Source: Lentilitoribacter sp. Alg239-R112
Lineage (GTDB): Bacteria; Pseudomonadota; Alphaproteobacteria; Rhizobiales; Rhizobiaceae
Direction of reading: 5' to 3'
Length of the DNA: 64,000 bases
NCBI RefSeq assembly: GCF_900537175.1
Contig: NZ_LS999835.1
Location: 124,001-188,000 of the forward strand
Positions 18,497 to 27,931 of the stretch are shown here, in pieces. The translations under genes and the position numbers were made by a program. Under the pieces are notes generated by a model, which had not been told where the DNA came from, did not search any database, and was given only the letters and a program-made list of their open reading frames with translations. Within the stretch, counting starts at the first letter, position 1; the number at the start of each line of letters is the position of its first letter.

Positions 18497-19600
18497 CTAA
18501 TTCTTTGGAAGCAAAATGTAAAATTCAGCATCGTGACAGACTTTACCTGCTATTTGGCCAGCATCTTCACCGCTGCCCATAAATATGTCCCCACGAGATG
18601 CACCAAGAATGGCAGAACCTGTATCTTGGGCAATCATAAGCCTTCTAAACCGGTCTCCATCCTCCAATAAATCAGTTTGCATGTTTATGAATATCGGCAA
18701 ACCAAATTGATGTATTGACCTGTCAACAGCAAGAGAACGTCGAGGTGTTAGCTGAACCTTTGCTGCACCCACCGGCCCGAGATTATCCTCAAGCTGACTA
18801 TTTTGAGAAAAAAAGATGTATGATTGATTTTGCCATAATATTTCATCAACTCGATACGGATTTTCCTTCATACCTTCAGCTATCCAACTCCGAATAGCTT
18901 TCATAGAAATATGTTCTTGGCTAATTATCCCTCGTTCGACCAGTATTTTGCCAATACTCGTATAGGGATGACCTGTTTTTGCAGCATAAGAAATACGCAT
19001 GGTTTGACCATGATCATCGATAAGCTTTGCGGAACCTTGAATATGAGTAAAATAGACATCAGATCTCTCAGCGGCATAGCCAATTTCCAGGCCTTTGCTT
19101 TCTAAACAGCCACAATCTATAGCTTTTCGATCCGAATAAACCTCATAACCATCATCGACCTGCCGCGCGAAATCAAAATTTTTTGGAACAGTGTTTGGCT
19201 TTATCGTGAGGTGTTTGATCGATTTTAAATCTTCTGGTTGCCGATAGATGGGGTATTGAAATTCACTGTCCTTTATAAATGATACCCGCACCTCTGGCTC
19301 ATAATATGCGGTGACGAATCCTGATTTCCCGGCATCGTCTATGAAATGTGGTGTAAAATTCTCCTCAAAGAACGTTTTCGCCTGCGCGGTGGTAATATCC
19401 TGCCCTTCGCTTAACTGTATCGCTTGATTGCAGATCTCGCTAAAGCGTTGTTGCGATACACTAATCGCTCGCGTTGGGTATGGTTTTTGATTTATATGGT
19501 GATTAGCTGAAACAACAAAGGCGGCAAAAGCCGCCTTATGATCATCGTCCTGCCAACCATCAAGAACATCAAACCTACAAGGCTGGCACATAAAAGTCAT
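18497..19600 (-). CDS. mltA: Lytic murein transglycosylase A
   Basis: MltA cleaves the glycan strands of peptidoglycan. The 367-residue protein has the MltA barrel (FVTAYYEPEVRVS, YPIYRQPEDL) and the C-terminal 3D domain (MIAQDTGSAILGASRGDIFMGSGEDAGQIAG) with its conserved aspartates. It begins MTFMCQPCRFDVLDGWQDDD, with no signal peptide or lipobox and no room upstream because the Tim44-like gene ends 24 bases away. How it reaches the periplasm is therefore unclear. Neighbouring order (Tim44-mltA-Smr) is the rhizobial norm. Confidence 0.92.
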   Translation of the reverse strand: MTFMCQPCRFDVLDGWQDDDHKAAFAAFVVSANHHINQKPYPTRAISVSQQRFSEICNQAIQLSEGQDITTAQAKTFFEENFTPHFIDDAGKSGFVTAYYEPEVRVSFIKDSEFQYPIYRQPEDLKSIKHLTIKPNTVPKNFDFARQVDDGYEVYSDRKAIDCGCLESKGLEIGYAAERSDVYFTHIQGSAKLIDDHGQTMRISYAAKTGHPYTSIGKILVERGIISQEHISMKAIRSWIAEGMKENPYRVDEILWQNQSYIFFSQNSQLEDNLGPVGAAKVQLTPRRSLAVDRSIHQFGLPIFINMQTDLLEDGDRFRRLMIAQDTGSAILGASRGDIFMGSGEDAGQIAGKVCHDAEFYILLPKN

Positions 19601-19624
19601 TTGTTTTAACTTTACACCTTTAGC

Positions 19625-20332
19625 TCACGCGTCAGGTTCAGAAGCAACAAGACGCCAGTTTGGATCACGTGACTTAAGATCGCGTGAGAATGTCCACACA
19701 TCGATAACTTCGGCGATATCTTCTTCATCACCTTCTATAATCTCACCATCTTTATTAAATGTCGCTGAGATAATCTGACTAACCAAGCGAACTGTCACGT
19801 TCGCGACGCGATTTTGAACTTCTGCTTGAACGATATTGGCTTTTTCAACACCAACAAAGTTAAATTTAACCACCTCGCCACGCGATTCACGTTCATTGAT
19901 CGCTGTTGCATAACTCTCATAAACATCTCGAGACAATAAGTTTTTCAACTCTTTACGATTGCCATCTGCAAAGGACGTTACGATCATATCATATGCCATT
20001 CGCGCGCCTTCAACGAATTGTTTGGGCGTAAACTGCGGATCTTTATCGAAAATTGCACGGAGACCTTTATTCAGGTCGGAACCTATATCAGCATAATCAT
20101 CGATAGCTGCATATTTCTTACTATCGTCTCGTTTATTATCACGCTGTGGAAGAGTTACCACATTTGAATCAGCATCATGATCTGCTCTTGTATCATCACG
20201 GTGCAAAGCTTCCGGTCTTTCATTACGAGGCTTCTCATGGCCGGTGCGTTTTCCTAAAACACCGCGCAATTGCATGAATACAATAATTGCTACTGCAAAG
20301 AAGAAAAATGTTACAAAGTCAAAAGAACCCAT
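19625..20332 (-). CDS. Tim44/TimA-family membrane-anchored protein
   Basis: The 235-residue protein has one N-terminal membrane helix (FVTFFFFAVAIIVFMQLRGVLG), a charged linker with EKPRNERPEALHRDDTRADHD, and a C-terminal Tim44-like domain (residues about 90-232, with FDKDPQFTPKQFVEGARMAYDMIVTSF). Bacterial Tim44-like proteins of Alphaproteobacteria are inner-membrane proteins related to the mitochondrial import motor subunit; their role in bacteria is not well fixed. It is the first gene of a leftward run with mltA and is divergent from fxsA. Confidence 0.88.
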   Translation of the reverse strand: MGSFDFVTFFFFAVAIIVFMQLRGVLGKRTGHEKPRNERPEALHRDDTRADHDADSNVVTLPQRDNKRDDSKKYAAIDDYADIGSDLNKGLRAIFDKDPQFTPKQFVEGARMAYDMIVTSFADGNRKELKNLLSRDVYESYATAINERESRGEVVKFNFVGVEKANIVQAEVQNRVANVTVRLVSQIISATFNKDGEIIEGDEEDIAEVIDVWTFSRDLKSRDPNWRLVASEPDA

Positions 20333-20495
20333 AATTATCGCCGTTATTTAAAAAATCATCTACTAGGCATATAGAGTGCTTAGGCCTATCATTCAAATGA
20401 CTTTCTCTTTAAAAATGACATTCAATTCATTATCTAAAGAATAAAATCAATATTAAGGCCATAATACTTGGCCAAATTTAGTAAGAAATTATAAA

Positions 20496-21077
20496 ATGCG
20501 CTTATCAATTATTCCAATTTTGCTCTTAGTAGTTCCAATTTCTGAAATTGCTGTATTCATTCTCATTGGTGGGCAAATTGGTGTCTTTCCAACACTGGTA
20601 ATGATCTTCGTCACCGCAATATTAGGAACATTCTTCTTACGCCAGCAAGGACTGGGCATTTTACAACGTCTACAAAATGAACAGAAAGCAGGTAGACTTC
20701 CTGGTCGAGAGCTTGTTCATGGTGCCATGATCATGATTGCGGGTGTATTATTGCTGACACCTGGATTTGTTACAGATTCCATCGGTTTTCTTTTGTTTTT
20801 TCCACCGTTTCGCGATTTAGCGTGGAACTTCATAAAATCACGAATTAGCGTCGTTAATTTTGGAGGTGGACTAGGCGGTGGCCCGAATGGTGGAATGGGT
20901 GGTTTTCATTCGACAGATAGACATCCGAATTACCCAAAAGAACCTTATGTTGATTTGAACGAAGATGAATATACCTCTGAACCAAACCCAGATTCACCGT
21001 GGGGAGATGGCGGGAAAAACGAAGAACACAAAACATCAAAAACAAATCAGGTCAGCGACCAATATAAACGAAAATAG
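20496..21077 (+). CDS. fxsA: FxsA family membrane protein
   Basis: FxsA is a small inner-membrane protein whose overproduction eases phage F exclusion in E. coli; its housekeeping role is unknown. The 193-residue protein has the core MRLSIIPILLLVVPISEIAVFILIGG, a second hydrophobic hairpin, and LVHGAMIMIAGVLLLTPGFVTDSIGFLLF, characteristic of the family. A hydrophilic Gly/Asp/Glu-rich tail of about 80 residues follows, as in other alphaproteobacterial members. It lies upstream of secB on the same strand. Confidence 0.92.
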   Translation: MRLSIIPILLLVVPISEIAVFILIGGQIGVFPTLVMIFVTAILGTFFLRQQGLGILQRLQNEQKAGRLPGRELVHGAMIMIAGVLLLTPGFVTDSIGFLLFFPPFRDLAWNFIKSRISVVNFGGGLGGGPNGGMGGFHSTDRHPNYPKEPYVDLNEDEYTSEPNPDSPWGDGGKNEEHKTSKTNQVSDQYKRK

Positions 21078-21191
21078 ATTTTTTTGTTGTCACAAATGGG
21101 CTGAAATGCTAGCTCCACCTCAATTAAACCATCAATAAGCCTATTACCTCTGATATGCTTTTCCAAAACTAAGCCAAACAAGGATAATTAA

Positions 21192-21695
21192 ATGTCGGAT
21201 AAACCAGCTGAAAATAACGCTGCAAATGGTGAAGCTGCTGCTGCGCCATCACTAAATGTCCTAACTCAGTACGTCAAAGACCTTTCATTTGAAAACCCGG
21301 GCGCGCCTAAATCTCTTGGCCCAAAGGAAAAAGCTCCAGACATTAACATTAATGTAAATGTGAATGCTAATCCGCTTTCAGAAACAGATTTTGATGTTGT
21401 ACTTAACCTTACAGCTGACGCCAAAGATGGCAAAGACACCTTATTCCACATTGATTTGGTTTATGGCGGTGTTTTCCGTATTGAAAACTTCCCGCAAGAA
21501 CATGTTCTTCCTGTTCTTTTCATTGAGTGCCCACGTCTTTTATTCCCATTTGCACGTCAGATCGTTGCAGATGCATCACGTAATGGTGGTTTCCCACCAT
21601 TGATGATCGATCCAATTGATTTTGCACAAATGTTCCAACAGCGCATGGCTGAAGAACAAGCAAAGCAAAAAGTTGAAGCTCCTAAAGCTAACTAA
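21192..21695 (+). CDS. secB: Protein-export chaperone SecB
   Basis: SecB is a cytoplasmic tetrameric chaperone that keeps precursor proteins unfolded and hands them to SecA. The 167-residue protein has a low-complexity N terminus and the family core [52 protein letters not shown] and [17 protein letters not shown]. Length is normal. It is followed by a strong terminator and then the convergent dnaQ. Confidence 0.97.
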   Translation: MSDKPAENNAANGEAAAAPSLNVLTQYVKDLSFENPGAPKSLGPKEKAPDININVNVNANPLSETDFDVVLNLTADAKDGKDTLFHIDLVYGGVFRIENFPQEHVLPVLFIECPRLLFPFARQIVADASRNGGFPPLMIDPIDFAQMFQQRMAEEQAKQKVEAPKAN

Positions 21696-21713
21696 TCATT
21701 TCGATTATTTCAG

Positions 21714-21748
21714 ACCGGTTTATGCAAAAGCGTAAACCGGTTTTTTTA
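21714..21748 (+). terminator. Rho-independent terminator of secB
   Basis: ACCGGTTTA (21714-21722) pairs with TAAACCGGT (21733-21741) over a 10-base loop and is followed by a run of T. It sits 18 bases after the secB stop and directly beside the convergent dnaQ stop. Confidence 0.88.
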
Positions 21749-22450
21749 TTGCTTATATTTTGCCCAGATGGAATTTTCGCCCAGGCCATCAATTAATAAA
21801 TCATGGGCTTGTTTTTCTTCATCAGTAACACGCGATGGCAAAGGTTCAGGTCTTTGGCCGAATCGGACAATTGTTCCATCCGTTGCTTCAAACGTCTGAT
21901 CGCCATCATCTTGATTATTCACAAGACTTAGAGCTGTTTGGCGACCACCTGACATTTCGATATAGACTTCCGCAAGCAACTCAGCATCGAGCAACGCGCC
22001 GTGCTTCTCACGTCTAGAATTATCTATTCCATAACGACGACACAAAGCATCCAAACTATTTGGGCCCATTGGATGACGACGACGAGCAATTGCCAATGTA
22101 TCAATAACATGCTCATTGCCAATTGGCGGAATATCTAATCGAGCAAGTTCAGCATTTAAAAAACCCATGTCAAAACTAGCATTATGCGCAACAAGTTTTG
22201 CACCTTTTACAAACGTCAAAAGATCATCAACGATGTCTTTAAACAGAGGCTTATCATTCAAGAACTCGTCAGTAATACCATGGACTTCAAGCGCATCAGG
22301 ATGTACTTTTTTACCAGCGGCATTGATATAGATATGAAAGGAATTCCCCGTTGGAAATTTGTTATCAAGTTCAAGACCACCAAACTCAATAATTCTATCT
22401 TCCTTGTTGCTAAGACCTGTTGTTTCAGTATCGAAGATGATTTCACGCAT
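21746..22450 (-). CDS. dnaQ: DNA polymerase III epsilon subunit (proofreading exonuclease)
   Basis: DnaQ is the 3'-5' proofreading subunit of the replicative polymerase. The 234-residue protein is a DEDDh exonuclease: ExoI motif FDTETTGL with Asp7 and Glu9, ExoII VAHNASFDMGFLN, and ExoIII REKHGALLDAELLAEVY with the catalytic His and Asp. It is last in the leftward maf-aroE-coaE-dnaQ run, which reads away from the origin, the usual order in Rhizobiales. Confidence 0.96.
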   Translation of the reverse strand: MREIIFDTETTGLSNKEDRIIEFGGLELDNKFPTGNSFHIYINAAGKKVHPDALEVHGITDEFLNDKPLFKDIVDDLLTFVKGAKLVAHNASFDMGFLNAELARLDIPPIGNEHVIDTLAIARRRHPMGPNSLDALCRRYGIDNSRREKHGALLDAELLAEVYIEMSGGRQTALSLVNNQDDGDQTFEATDGTIVRFGQRPEPLPSRVTDEEKQAHDLLIDGLGENSIWAKYKQ

Positions 22451-22472
22451 GGTATAATTCCTAATTACAGTG

Positions 22473-23057
22473 TTAAGAATGTCGCAAAATGTTAATAATT
22501 GCTATGACTTGGGCTTCTGTTTCTTTTAAACTCACAGACGTATCCACAATATGGTCCGCGCGGCGACGTTTTTCATGATCCGGTATTTGCTTGGCTAATA
22601 TCGCTTCGAATTTCTCTGTTGTCATGTTTTTGCGGGATAGAACGCGTTGTCGTTGAACATCGGCATCACAAGTTACCACTATAATTGCATTGAAACGTTC
22701 TTCAGCACCTATTTCAAATAGGAGCGGAATATCTAGAAGAACAAGATCATGACCTTTTTGACGCGCAACTTCGACAAATTCATCTTGTTTAAGTTTAACA
22801 AGGGGATGAACCAGAGCTTCAAGTTTAGCAAATGCATCAGAATTTCCTATTACATATTTAGAAAGCGCAGCTCTATTCACCTTGCCATCTTTTGTTGATC
22901 CCGGAAACAATGATTCAATAGGTTCTACGGCTTCATTATCATAAAGTGCATGCACAATATCATCGGAGCCGATTGCAGGAACGCCATGTTGTTCAAACAT
23001 TTTGGTCGTTGTGGTTTTACCCATACCAATAGAACCTGTGAGGCCAATTATCTTCAT
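22473..23057 (-). CDS. coaE: Dephospho-CoA kinase
   Basis: CoaE phosphorylates the 3' hydroxyl of dephospho-CoA, the last step of CoA synthesis. The P-loop GLTGSIGMGKTTTTKMF is at the N terminus, followed by FEQHGVPAIGSDDIVH and DLVLLDIPLLFEIGAE. The 194 residues match the family. It sits between aroE and dnaQ on the same strand with gaps of about 20-30 bases. Confidence 0.96.
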   Translation of the reverse strand: MKIIGLTGSIGMGKTTTTKMFEQHGVPAIGSDDIVHALYDNEAVEPIESLFPGSTKDGKVNRAALSKYVIGNSDAFAKLEALVHPLVKLKQDEFVEVARQKGHDLVLLDIPLLFEIGAEERFNAIIVVTCDADVQRQRVLSRKNMTTEKFEAILAKQIPDHEKRRRADHIVDTSVSLKETEAQVIAIINILRHS

Positions 23058-23086
23058 TTTGTCTCCAGTTATAGACAGGTTAGCTT

Positions 23087-23926
23087 CTAGGCGCTTAAAA
23101 TAATCTCTCGAAGTTCTTTTGTTACTTGCGGTCTCTCACCAAACCAATGTTCAAATCCAGGAACTGCCTGATGAAGCAACATACCAAATCCATCTGCTAT
23201 TTTCATATTCTGATCCATTGCCATCTGCAGAAATGGTGTAATCAATGGCGTATAAACAATATCAGTGACCAAAGCATCATCTGCCATAACTGTAAAATCT
23301 AAACTCGGAACTTTTGTTCCGCCCATACCAAGAGATGTTGTGTTGATAAAAAGATCTGCATCCTGCAGACCAGATTGCAATTCATTCACTGGTAAGACTT
23401 TGATATAATTACCAAAATCCTGTGCTAGATTTTCAGCTCGCTCTATAGTTCGATTAAAAAGGAAGACTTCGTCAAAACCTATCTGTTTAAGAGCAAATAA
23501 AATAGCGCGACTAGCACCACCGGCACCTAAAACAATTGCCTTCTTTCCTTTGCGCCAGCTCTTATCAAAATCGTCTAGATTTGCAGTAAAGCCATAAACA
23601 TCCGTATTTGTGGCATGAAGTTTTCCACCTTCTTTGTAAATCGTATTAGCTGCACCTATCTGAGCGGCAATATCATCAACATAATCAACTAATTTAAAGG
23701 TCTGTTCTTTGTGAGGAATTGTCACATTTCCACCTAAAAATTCAGCATCATCTAATTTCAACATCTGAATAAATGACGGATATTCATCTGGGGAAACATC
23801 TACAGCCTCATAAGAACCTTCTAGCCCATATTTTTTAAGCCAGTAACCATGAATTAGCGGAGATTTTGAATGCGAAATCGGATGCCCTACAACAAACGCT
23901 CTCTTAAAAACCTGTTCAGCCATCAA
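23087..23926 (-). CDS. aroE: Shikimate dehydrogenase
   Basis: AroE reduces 3-dehydroshikimate to shikimate with NADPH in aromatic amino-acid synthesis. Substrate-binding SHSKSPLIH, catalytic Lys73 in NVTIPHKE and Asp109 in NTDVYGF are present; the NADP-binding loop is VLGAGGASRAI. The 279 residues are typical. Two adjacent ATG codons begin the gene (MM); the second, at 23923, is equally likely. The start overlaps the end of the Maf gene by eight to eleven bases, so translation is coupled. Confidence 0.96.
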   Translation of the reverse strand: MMAEQVFKRAFVVGHPISHSKSPLIHGYWLKKYGLEGSYEAVDVSPDEYPSFIQMLKLDDAEFLGGNVTIPHKEQTFKLVDYVDDIAAQIGAANTIYKEGGKLHATNTDVYGFTANLDDFDKSWRKGKKAIVLGAGGASRAILFALKQIGFDEVFLFNRTIERAENLAQDFGNYIKVLPVNELQSGLQDADLFINTTSLGMGGTKVPSLDFTVMADDALVTDIVYTPLITPFLQMAMDQNMKIADGFGMLLHQAVPGFEHWFGERPQVTKELREIILSA

Positions 23927-24515
23927 TCACTCCCAAGTTCCGCAGCTCTTCCAAAAGTGGTAACATAGGCAACCCGACGATTGTAAAAAAATCACCCTTG
24001 ATGTTGTCAAACAATTGCACACCTTCTTTTTCCAATTGATAGGCACCAACAGAGGTAAGAACATCATCGCCTGCTTGAGCAAGATGGCGGCCTATAAATT
24101 CTGGTGTTAATTTTCGCATTGTTAATTCAGCGGTTGATACATGTTGCCATATCGTTTCACCATTTTTTACAATTACTACAGCACTGTTTAATTCATGCGT
24201 ACTACCTGATAGTTCCAATAAACGGCGCCTTGCATCATCCATATTTTCGGGTTTATGAAACATCTTGTCTTGCATTGACATCGTTTGATCAGAACCAATT
24301 ACATATTGATCAGTATTTTTTTGTGATACATCTAAAGCTTTCGCATTAGCTAGAATAAGAGCTAGTTCTTTTGGTATCACACCAGTATCTTTAACTGCGG
24401 TTTCAATCGTACGCTCGTCGATATCTGCTGAAGCAGTATCAAAGTTAAGACCAGCATTTTCCATTAACATCTTCCGATGGATACTTTTTGAAGCAAGAAT
24501 AATTTTGGAATTCAT
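23916..24515 (-). CDS. Maf-family nucleoside triphosphate pyrophosphatase
   Basis: Maf proteins hydrolyse non-canonical or ordinary nucleoside triphosphates and help keep nucleotide pools clean. The sequence begins MNSKIILASKSIHRKMLMENAG, the family N terminus, and has the conserved ADIDER, QYVIGSDQTM and SVGAYQLEKEGVQLF motifs. I start it at ATG 24515; a GTG at 24524 adds three residues. It is the gene nearest the origin on its left side and reads away from it. Which Maf subfamily (YhdE- or YceF-like) it belongs to is not settled here. Confidence 0.92.
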   Translation of the reverse strand: MNSKIILASKSIHRKMLMENAGLNFDTASADIDERTIETAVKDTGVIPKELALILANAKALDVSQKNTDQYVIGSDQTMSMQDKMFHKPENMDDARRRLLELSGSTHELNSAVVIVKNGETIWQHVSTAELTMRKLTPEFIGRHLAQAGDDVLTSVGAYQLEKEGVQLFDNIKGDFFTIVGLPMLPLLEELRNLGVIDG

Positions 24516-24524
24516 GAAGCTCAC

Positions 24525-24952
24525 TGATTCTCTGAAAGTTACATTTCAATTTCTAAGTTCGTTACTTTGGTCAATCATTTTGCTGATCTACGCACAATTA
24601 TAATTTTGACCTGTTAATGAAATTGGATAACATTTGGTTAACAAAACAGCACTAGATAAGTTATTAAAACAATGCTCAGTTTATCCACAATGTGAATAAG
24701 TCGAATAACTATTAATTAAAATCTCAAGATACTCTGTGATTATAAGGTATAACTTTTTTTGTAAGTTATATTATATTGAAAAATATATATTTTTGCGATG
24801 TTTCGGTTTTGAAATGATCGATATTTGATGCGACAAGATTGTGGATACCTTGTGGATGAATTGTGGTTTATTGTTAATCACCATTATTCACAGACTCTAA
24901 GAATAAAAATACAAATACATATATAATTTATATATTAGCCCGGAGTGTATAA
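24525..24952. other. oriC: Probable chromosomal origin of replication (oriC)
   Basis: The gap between leftward maf and rightward hemE carries three perfect DnaA boxes (TTATNCACA): 24681-24689, its inverted partner TGTGAATAA at 24691-24699, and 24884-24892. Single-mismatch boxes lie at 24840-24848 and 24851-24859. A long AT-rich stretch at about 24711-24800 between the two groups would serve as the unwinding element. GANTC methylation sites lie at both ends (24526-24530 and 24893-24897). In Caulobacter and Rhizobiales the origin is beside hemE, and parAB is close by. Gene strands diverge from this point. Function itself is inferred. Confidence 0.88.
24627..24642 (+). promoter_or_regulatory. 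CtrA-like half-site pair in oriC
   Basis: ATAA (24627-24630), seven bases, then TTAAC (24638-24642) matches the CtrA consensus TTAA-N7-TTAAC except for the first base. CtrA represses initiation at the Caulobacter origin. One mismatch in an AT-rich region is weak evidence, so this is only a candidate. Confidence 0.3.
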
Positions 24953-25987
24953 GTGTCAGAGAAGAGAAAATTACTACGTGTTCTCGATGGAGAAACTATT
25001 TTTCCACCACCCATATGGCTTATGAGACAAGCAGGACGTTACTTACCGGAATATCGTGCCACTCGAAAAACAGCGAAAGATTTTTTATCACTTTGTTATA
25101 ATCCGGAATTAGCTGTTGAAGTTACAATGCAACCAATTCGCAGATTTGGTTTTGATGCAGCTATTATGTTTTCTGATATATTAGTTATTCCAGATGCTTT
25201 GAATAGAAATGTTCATTTTGTAACGGGTGAAGGGCCTAAAATGGATCCTATCGACCCTGCAGGCATTGATGCTTTGAAAACAGATAATTTTCTGAACCAT
25301 CTTACACCGGTCTTTGAAACGCTTAAGCGGTTACGAATAGAACTCCCTAATGAAACTACTCTTCTAGGCTTCTGTGGTGCTCCGTGGACGGTAGCAACCT
25401 ATATGATTGCTGGTCACGGGACACCTGATCAAGCTCCAGCCAGATTATTTGCTTATGAACATGAGCAAGCTTTTAACAAACTGCTCGATATTTTAGCGGA
25501 TATGTCCGCTCAGTATTTAATCGCTCAGATAGATGCCGGTGCAGATGCTGTACAAATATTTGATTCTTGGGCAGGTGTTTTAGGGGAGAAAGAATTTGAG
25601 AAATATGCTGTTCGTCCTGTTAAGCGAATTATTGATCAGGTTCGAGCTGCCCGCTCGGATGCTAAGATAATTGCCTTTGCAAAGGGCGCTGGTATTTTAC
25701 TCCAAAACTATCGTTCTCAAGTAGGTTCTGATGCTATAGGTCTCGATTGGACCGTACCTGTTACTTTTGCAAAAGAATTACAAAAACAGGGCGCTGTCCA
25801 AGGCAATCTTGATCCTATGTTAATGGTTGCAGGTGGAGAAGCCCTTGATAAAGGGGTTGATAGGATTATGGCTGAGTTATCCGACGGACCCTTAATTTTT
25901 AATCTTGGCCATGGAATAACACCTCAAGCTGATCCGGAAAATGTCACTCGCTTATTGAAACGGATAAGAGGATATCAGCGTGGATAG
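24953..25987 (+). CDS. hemE: Uroporphyrinogen decarboxylase
   Basis: HemE removes four carboxyl groups from uroporphyrinogen III to give coproporphyrinogen III in haem synthesis. The 344-residue protein has the signature [17 protein letters not shown] near the N terminus, [11 protein letters not shown] and [16 protein letters not shown]. The start is GTG at 24953 with GGAG about nine bases upstream. It reads away from the origin and overlaps hemJ by eight bases. Origin-proximal hemE is a hallmark of Alphaproteobacteria. Confidence 0.97.
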   Translation: MSEKRKLLRVLDGETIFPPPIWLMRQAGRYLPEYRATRKTAKDFLSLCYNPELAVEVTMQPIRRFGFDAAIMFSDILVIPDALNRNVHFVTGEGPKMDPIDPAGIDALKTDNFLNHLTPVFETLKRLRIELPNETTLLGFCGAPWTVATYMIAGHGTPDQAPARLFAYEHEQAFNKLLDILADMSAQYLIAQIDAGADAVQIFDSWAGVLGEKEFEKYAVRPVKRIIDQVRAARSDAKIIAFAKGAGILLQNYRSQVGSDAIGLDWTVPVTFAKELQKQGAVQGNLDPMLMVAGGEALDKGVDRIMAELSDGPLIFNLGHGITPQADPENVTRLLKRIRGYQRG

Positions 25988-26492
25988 TTCTGTGAAAAAA
26001 AAGGTCGTTTCAGGTGTTATCTACATCATGTTTTTTGCAATATTAGCTATAACTTGGAAAAGTGTTCATGCTTATCCTTGGATTAAAGCTTTGCATGTGA
26101 TTGCTGTTATCTCATGGATGGCTGGTATGCTCTATTTGCCACGGCTTTTTGTTTATCATGCTGCATCGAAAGTTGGATCGGATGTTTCTGAACAATTCAA
26201 GGTGATGGAACTTAAGCTTTTGAAAATTATCATTAATCCAGCGATGATAGTGGCTTGGGGATGTGGTATTTGGTTGATATTTAGTGGCTTTGTACCACTT
26301 GAGACGTGGTTTATCATTAAGTTTATATTGGTTTTGGTTTTGTCTGGATTTCATGGTGTTTTATCTAAAGCACAAAAACGTTTTGCAATGGATGAAAATA
26401 CAAAATCCGAGAAACAATGGCGATATCTTAATGAGGTCCCAACATTGTTAATGATCGGTGTTGTTATCATGGTAATTGTGCGACCATTTTAA
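25980..26492 (+). CDS. hemJ: Protoporphyrinogen oxidase HemJ
   Basis: HemJ is a membrane protein that oxidises protoporphyrinogen IX to protoporphyrin IX in many Proteobacteria lacking HemG/HemY. The 170-residue protein has about four to five membrane helices, with the family motif [24 protein letters not shown], whose His is thought to bind haem, and [20 protein letters not shown] at the end. The start is a GTG overlapping the hemE stop; a second GTG at 25992 is possible. The hemE-hemJ-rho order is conserved in Rhizobiales and supports HemJ over the related CopD-type proteins. Confidence 0.92.
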   Translation: MDSSVKKKVVSGVIYIMFFAILAITWKSVHAYPWIKALHVIAVISWMAGMLYLPRLFVYHAASKVGSDVSEQFKVMELKLLKIIINPAMIVAWGCGIWLIFSGFVPLETWFIIKFILVLVLSGFHGVLSKAQKRFAMDENTKSEKQWRYLNEVPTLLMIGVVIMVIVRPF

Positions 26493-26616
26493 TGCAAAAT
26501 TATAGGGCCTTGCGATTCCGTTTGAGAATCGTTATGCTAGCTCTATCCAAGCCCGTCCGATTTCTTCGGCTTTGTCATTTCGGGTTTACTTCTCAATAGT
26601 TATATCTGGATTTTCC

Positions 26617-27882
26617 ATGCAAGAAATGAAGCTTCAAGAGCTTAAAAGTAAAAAACCTGCTGAGTTATTAGAATTCGCAGAAGGTGTTGATGTCGAAAAC
26701 GCGAGTGTTATGCGCAAACAGGAATTGATGTTTGCCATCCTGAAGCAGCTAGCTGCTCAGGACGTCACGATTATTGGTGAAGGTGTTGTTGAAGTTCTTC
26801 AGGATGGGTTTGGCTTTATGCGTTCAGCACAAGCTAATTACCTGCCAGGTCCTGATGATATATATATCTCTCCGTCTCAGATTCGAAAGTTTTCTTTAAA
26901 AACCGGTGATACTGTTGAAGGTCCGATACGTGGACCGAAGGAAGGTGAGCGTTATTTTGCACTCCTAAAAGTCAATACAATAAACTTTGAAGATCCGGAA
27001 AAGATTAGACACAAAGTACATTTTGATAATTTGACTCCTCTTTATCCAGATGAGCGAATTAATATGGAGATGAATGATCCAACGCGGAAAGATTTATCTG
27101 CTCGGGTTATTGATTTGGTCGCACCTTTGGGTAAGGGTCAGCGTGGTTTGATTGTTGCGCCGCCCAGAACTGGTAAGACTGTTCTCTTGCAGAATATTGC
27201 GCATTGTATCACAGAAAATCATCCAGAATGCTATCTGATCGTTCTTTTAATCGATGAACGCCCTGAAGAAGTTACGGATATGCAACGATCAGTACAGGGT
27301 GAAGTTGTTTCTTCAACTTTCGATGAACCTGCAACACGTCATGTACAAGTTGCTGAAATGGTTATTGAAAAAGCTAAGCGCCTTGTCGAACATGGACGCG
27401 ATGTTGTTATTTTGCTTGATTCTATCACAAGACTTGGACGTGCTTATAATACTGTTGTGCCCTCATCCGGTAAGGTTTTAACAGGCGGTGTTGACGCAAA
27501 TGCTTTGCAACGCCCGAAACGTTTCTTTGGTGCTGCGCGCAATATTGAAGAGGGTGGTTCTTTGACGATTATTGCAACTGCCTTGATTGATACTGGTAGC
27601 CGTATGGATGAAGTGATTTTTGAAGAGTTTAAAGGTACTGGTAACTCTGAGATTGTTCTTGATCGTAAGATTGCTGATAAGCGTATATATCCGTCGATGG
27701 ACATTTTGAAATCAGGTACTCGCAAAGAAGATCTTCTTGTTGATAAGCAAGATTTACAGAAGGTATTCGTATTACGACGTATTTTGTCACCTATGGGAAC
27801 AACGGACGCGATTGAATTCCTTATCGATAAATTAAAGCAAACAAAGAGTAATTCCGATTTCTTCGATTCAATGAATACTTAG
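26617..27882 (+). CDS. rho: Transcription termination factor Rho
   Basis: Rho is the hexameric RNA helicase that ends transcription of untranslated RNA. I start it at ATG 26617 ([22 protein letters not shown]), giving 421 residues, because the family begins there; the frame is open upstream to 26572 with no homology. Domains in order are the Rho N-terminal helices, the cold-shock-like RNA-binding fold (DGFGFMRSA), and the RecA-like ATPase with Walker A APPRTGKT, Walker [17 protein letters not shown] and the Q/R loops ([20 protein letters not shown]). It follows hemJ after 124 bases. Confidence 0.97.
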   Translation: MQEMKLQELKSKKPAELLEFAEGVDVENASVMRKQELMFAILKQLAAQDVTIIGEGVVEVLQDGFGFMRSAQANYLPGPDDIYISPSQIRKFSLKTGDTVEGPIRGPKEGERYFALLKVNTINFEDPEKIRHKVHFDNLTPLYPDERINMEMNDPTRKDLSARVIDLVAPLGKGQRGLIVAPPRTGKTVLLQNIAHCITENHPECYLIVLLIDERPEEVTDMQRSVQGEVVSSTFDEPATRHVQVAEMVIEKAKRLVEHGRDVVILLDSITRLGRAYNTVVPSSGKVLTGGVDANALQRPKRFFGAARNIEEGGSLTIIATALIDTGSRMDEVIFEEFKGTGNSEIVLDRKIADKRIYPSMDILKSGTRKEDLLVDKQDLQKVFVLRRILSPMGTTDAIEFLIDKLKQTKSNSDFFDSMNT

Positions 27883-27931
27883 GTTTTAGAATCTAAATAT
27901 CCGTACGACTTGAAACTTAGGGCTTTGAGTT

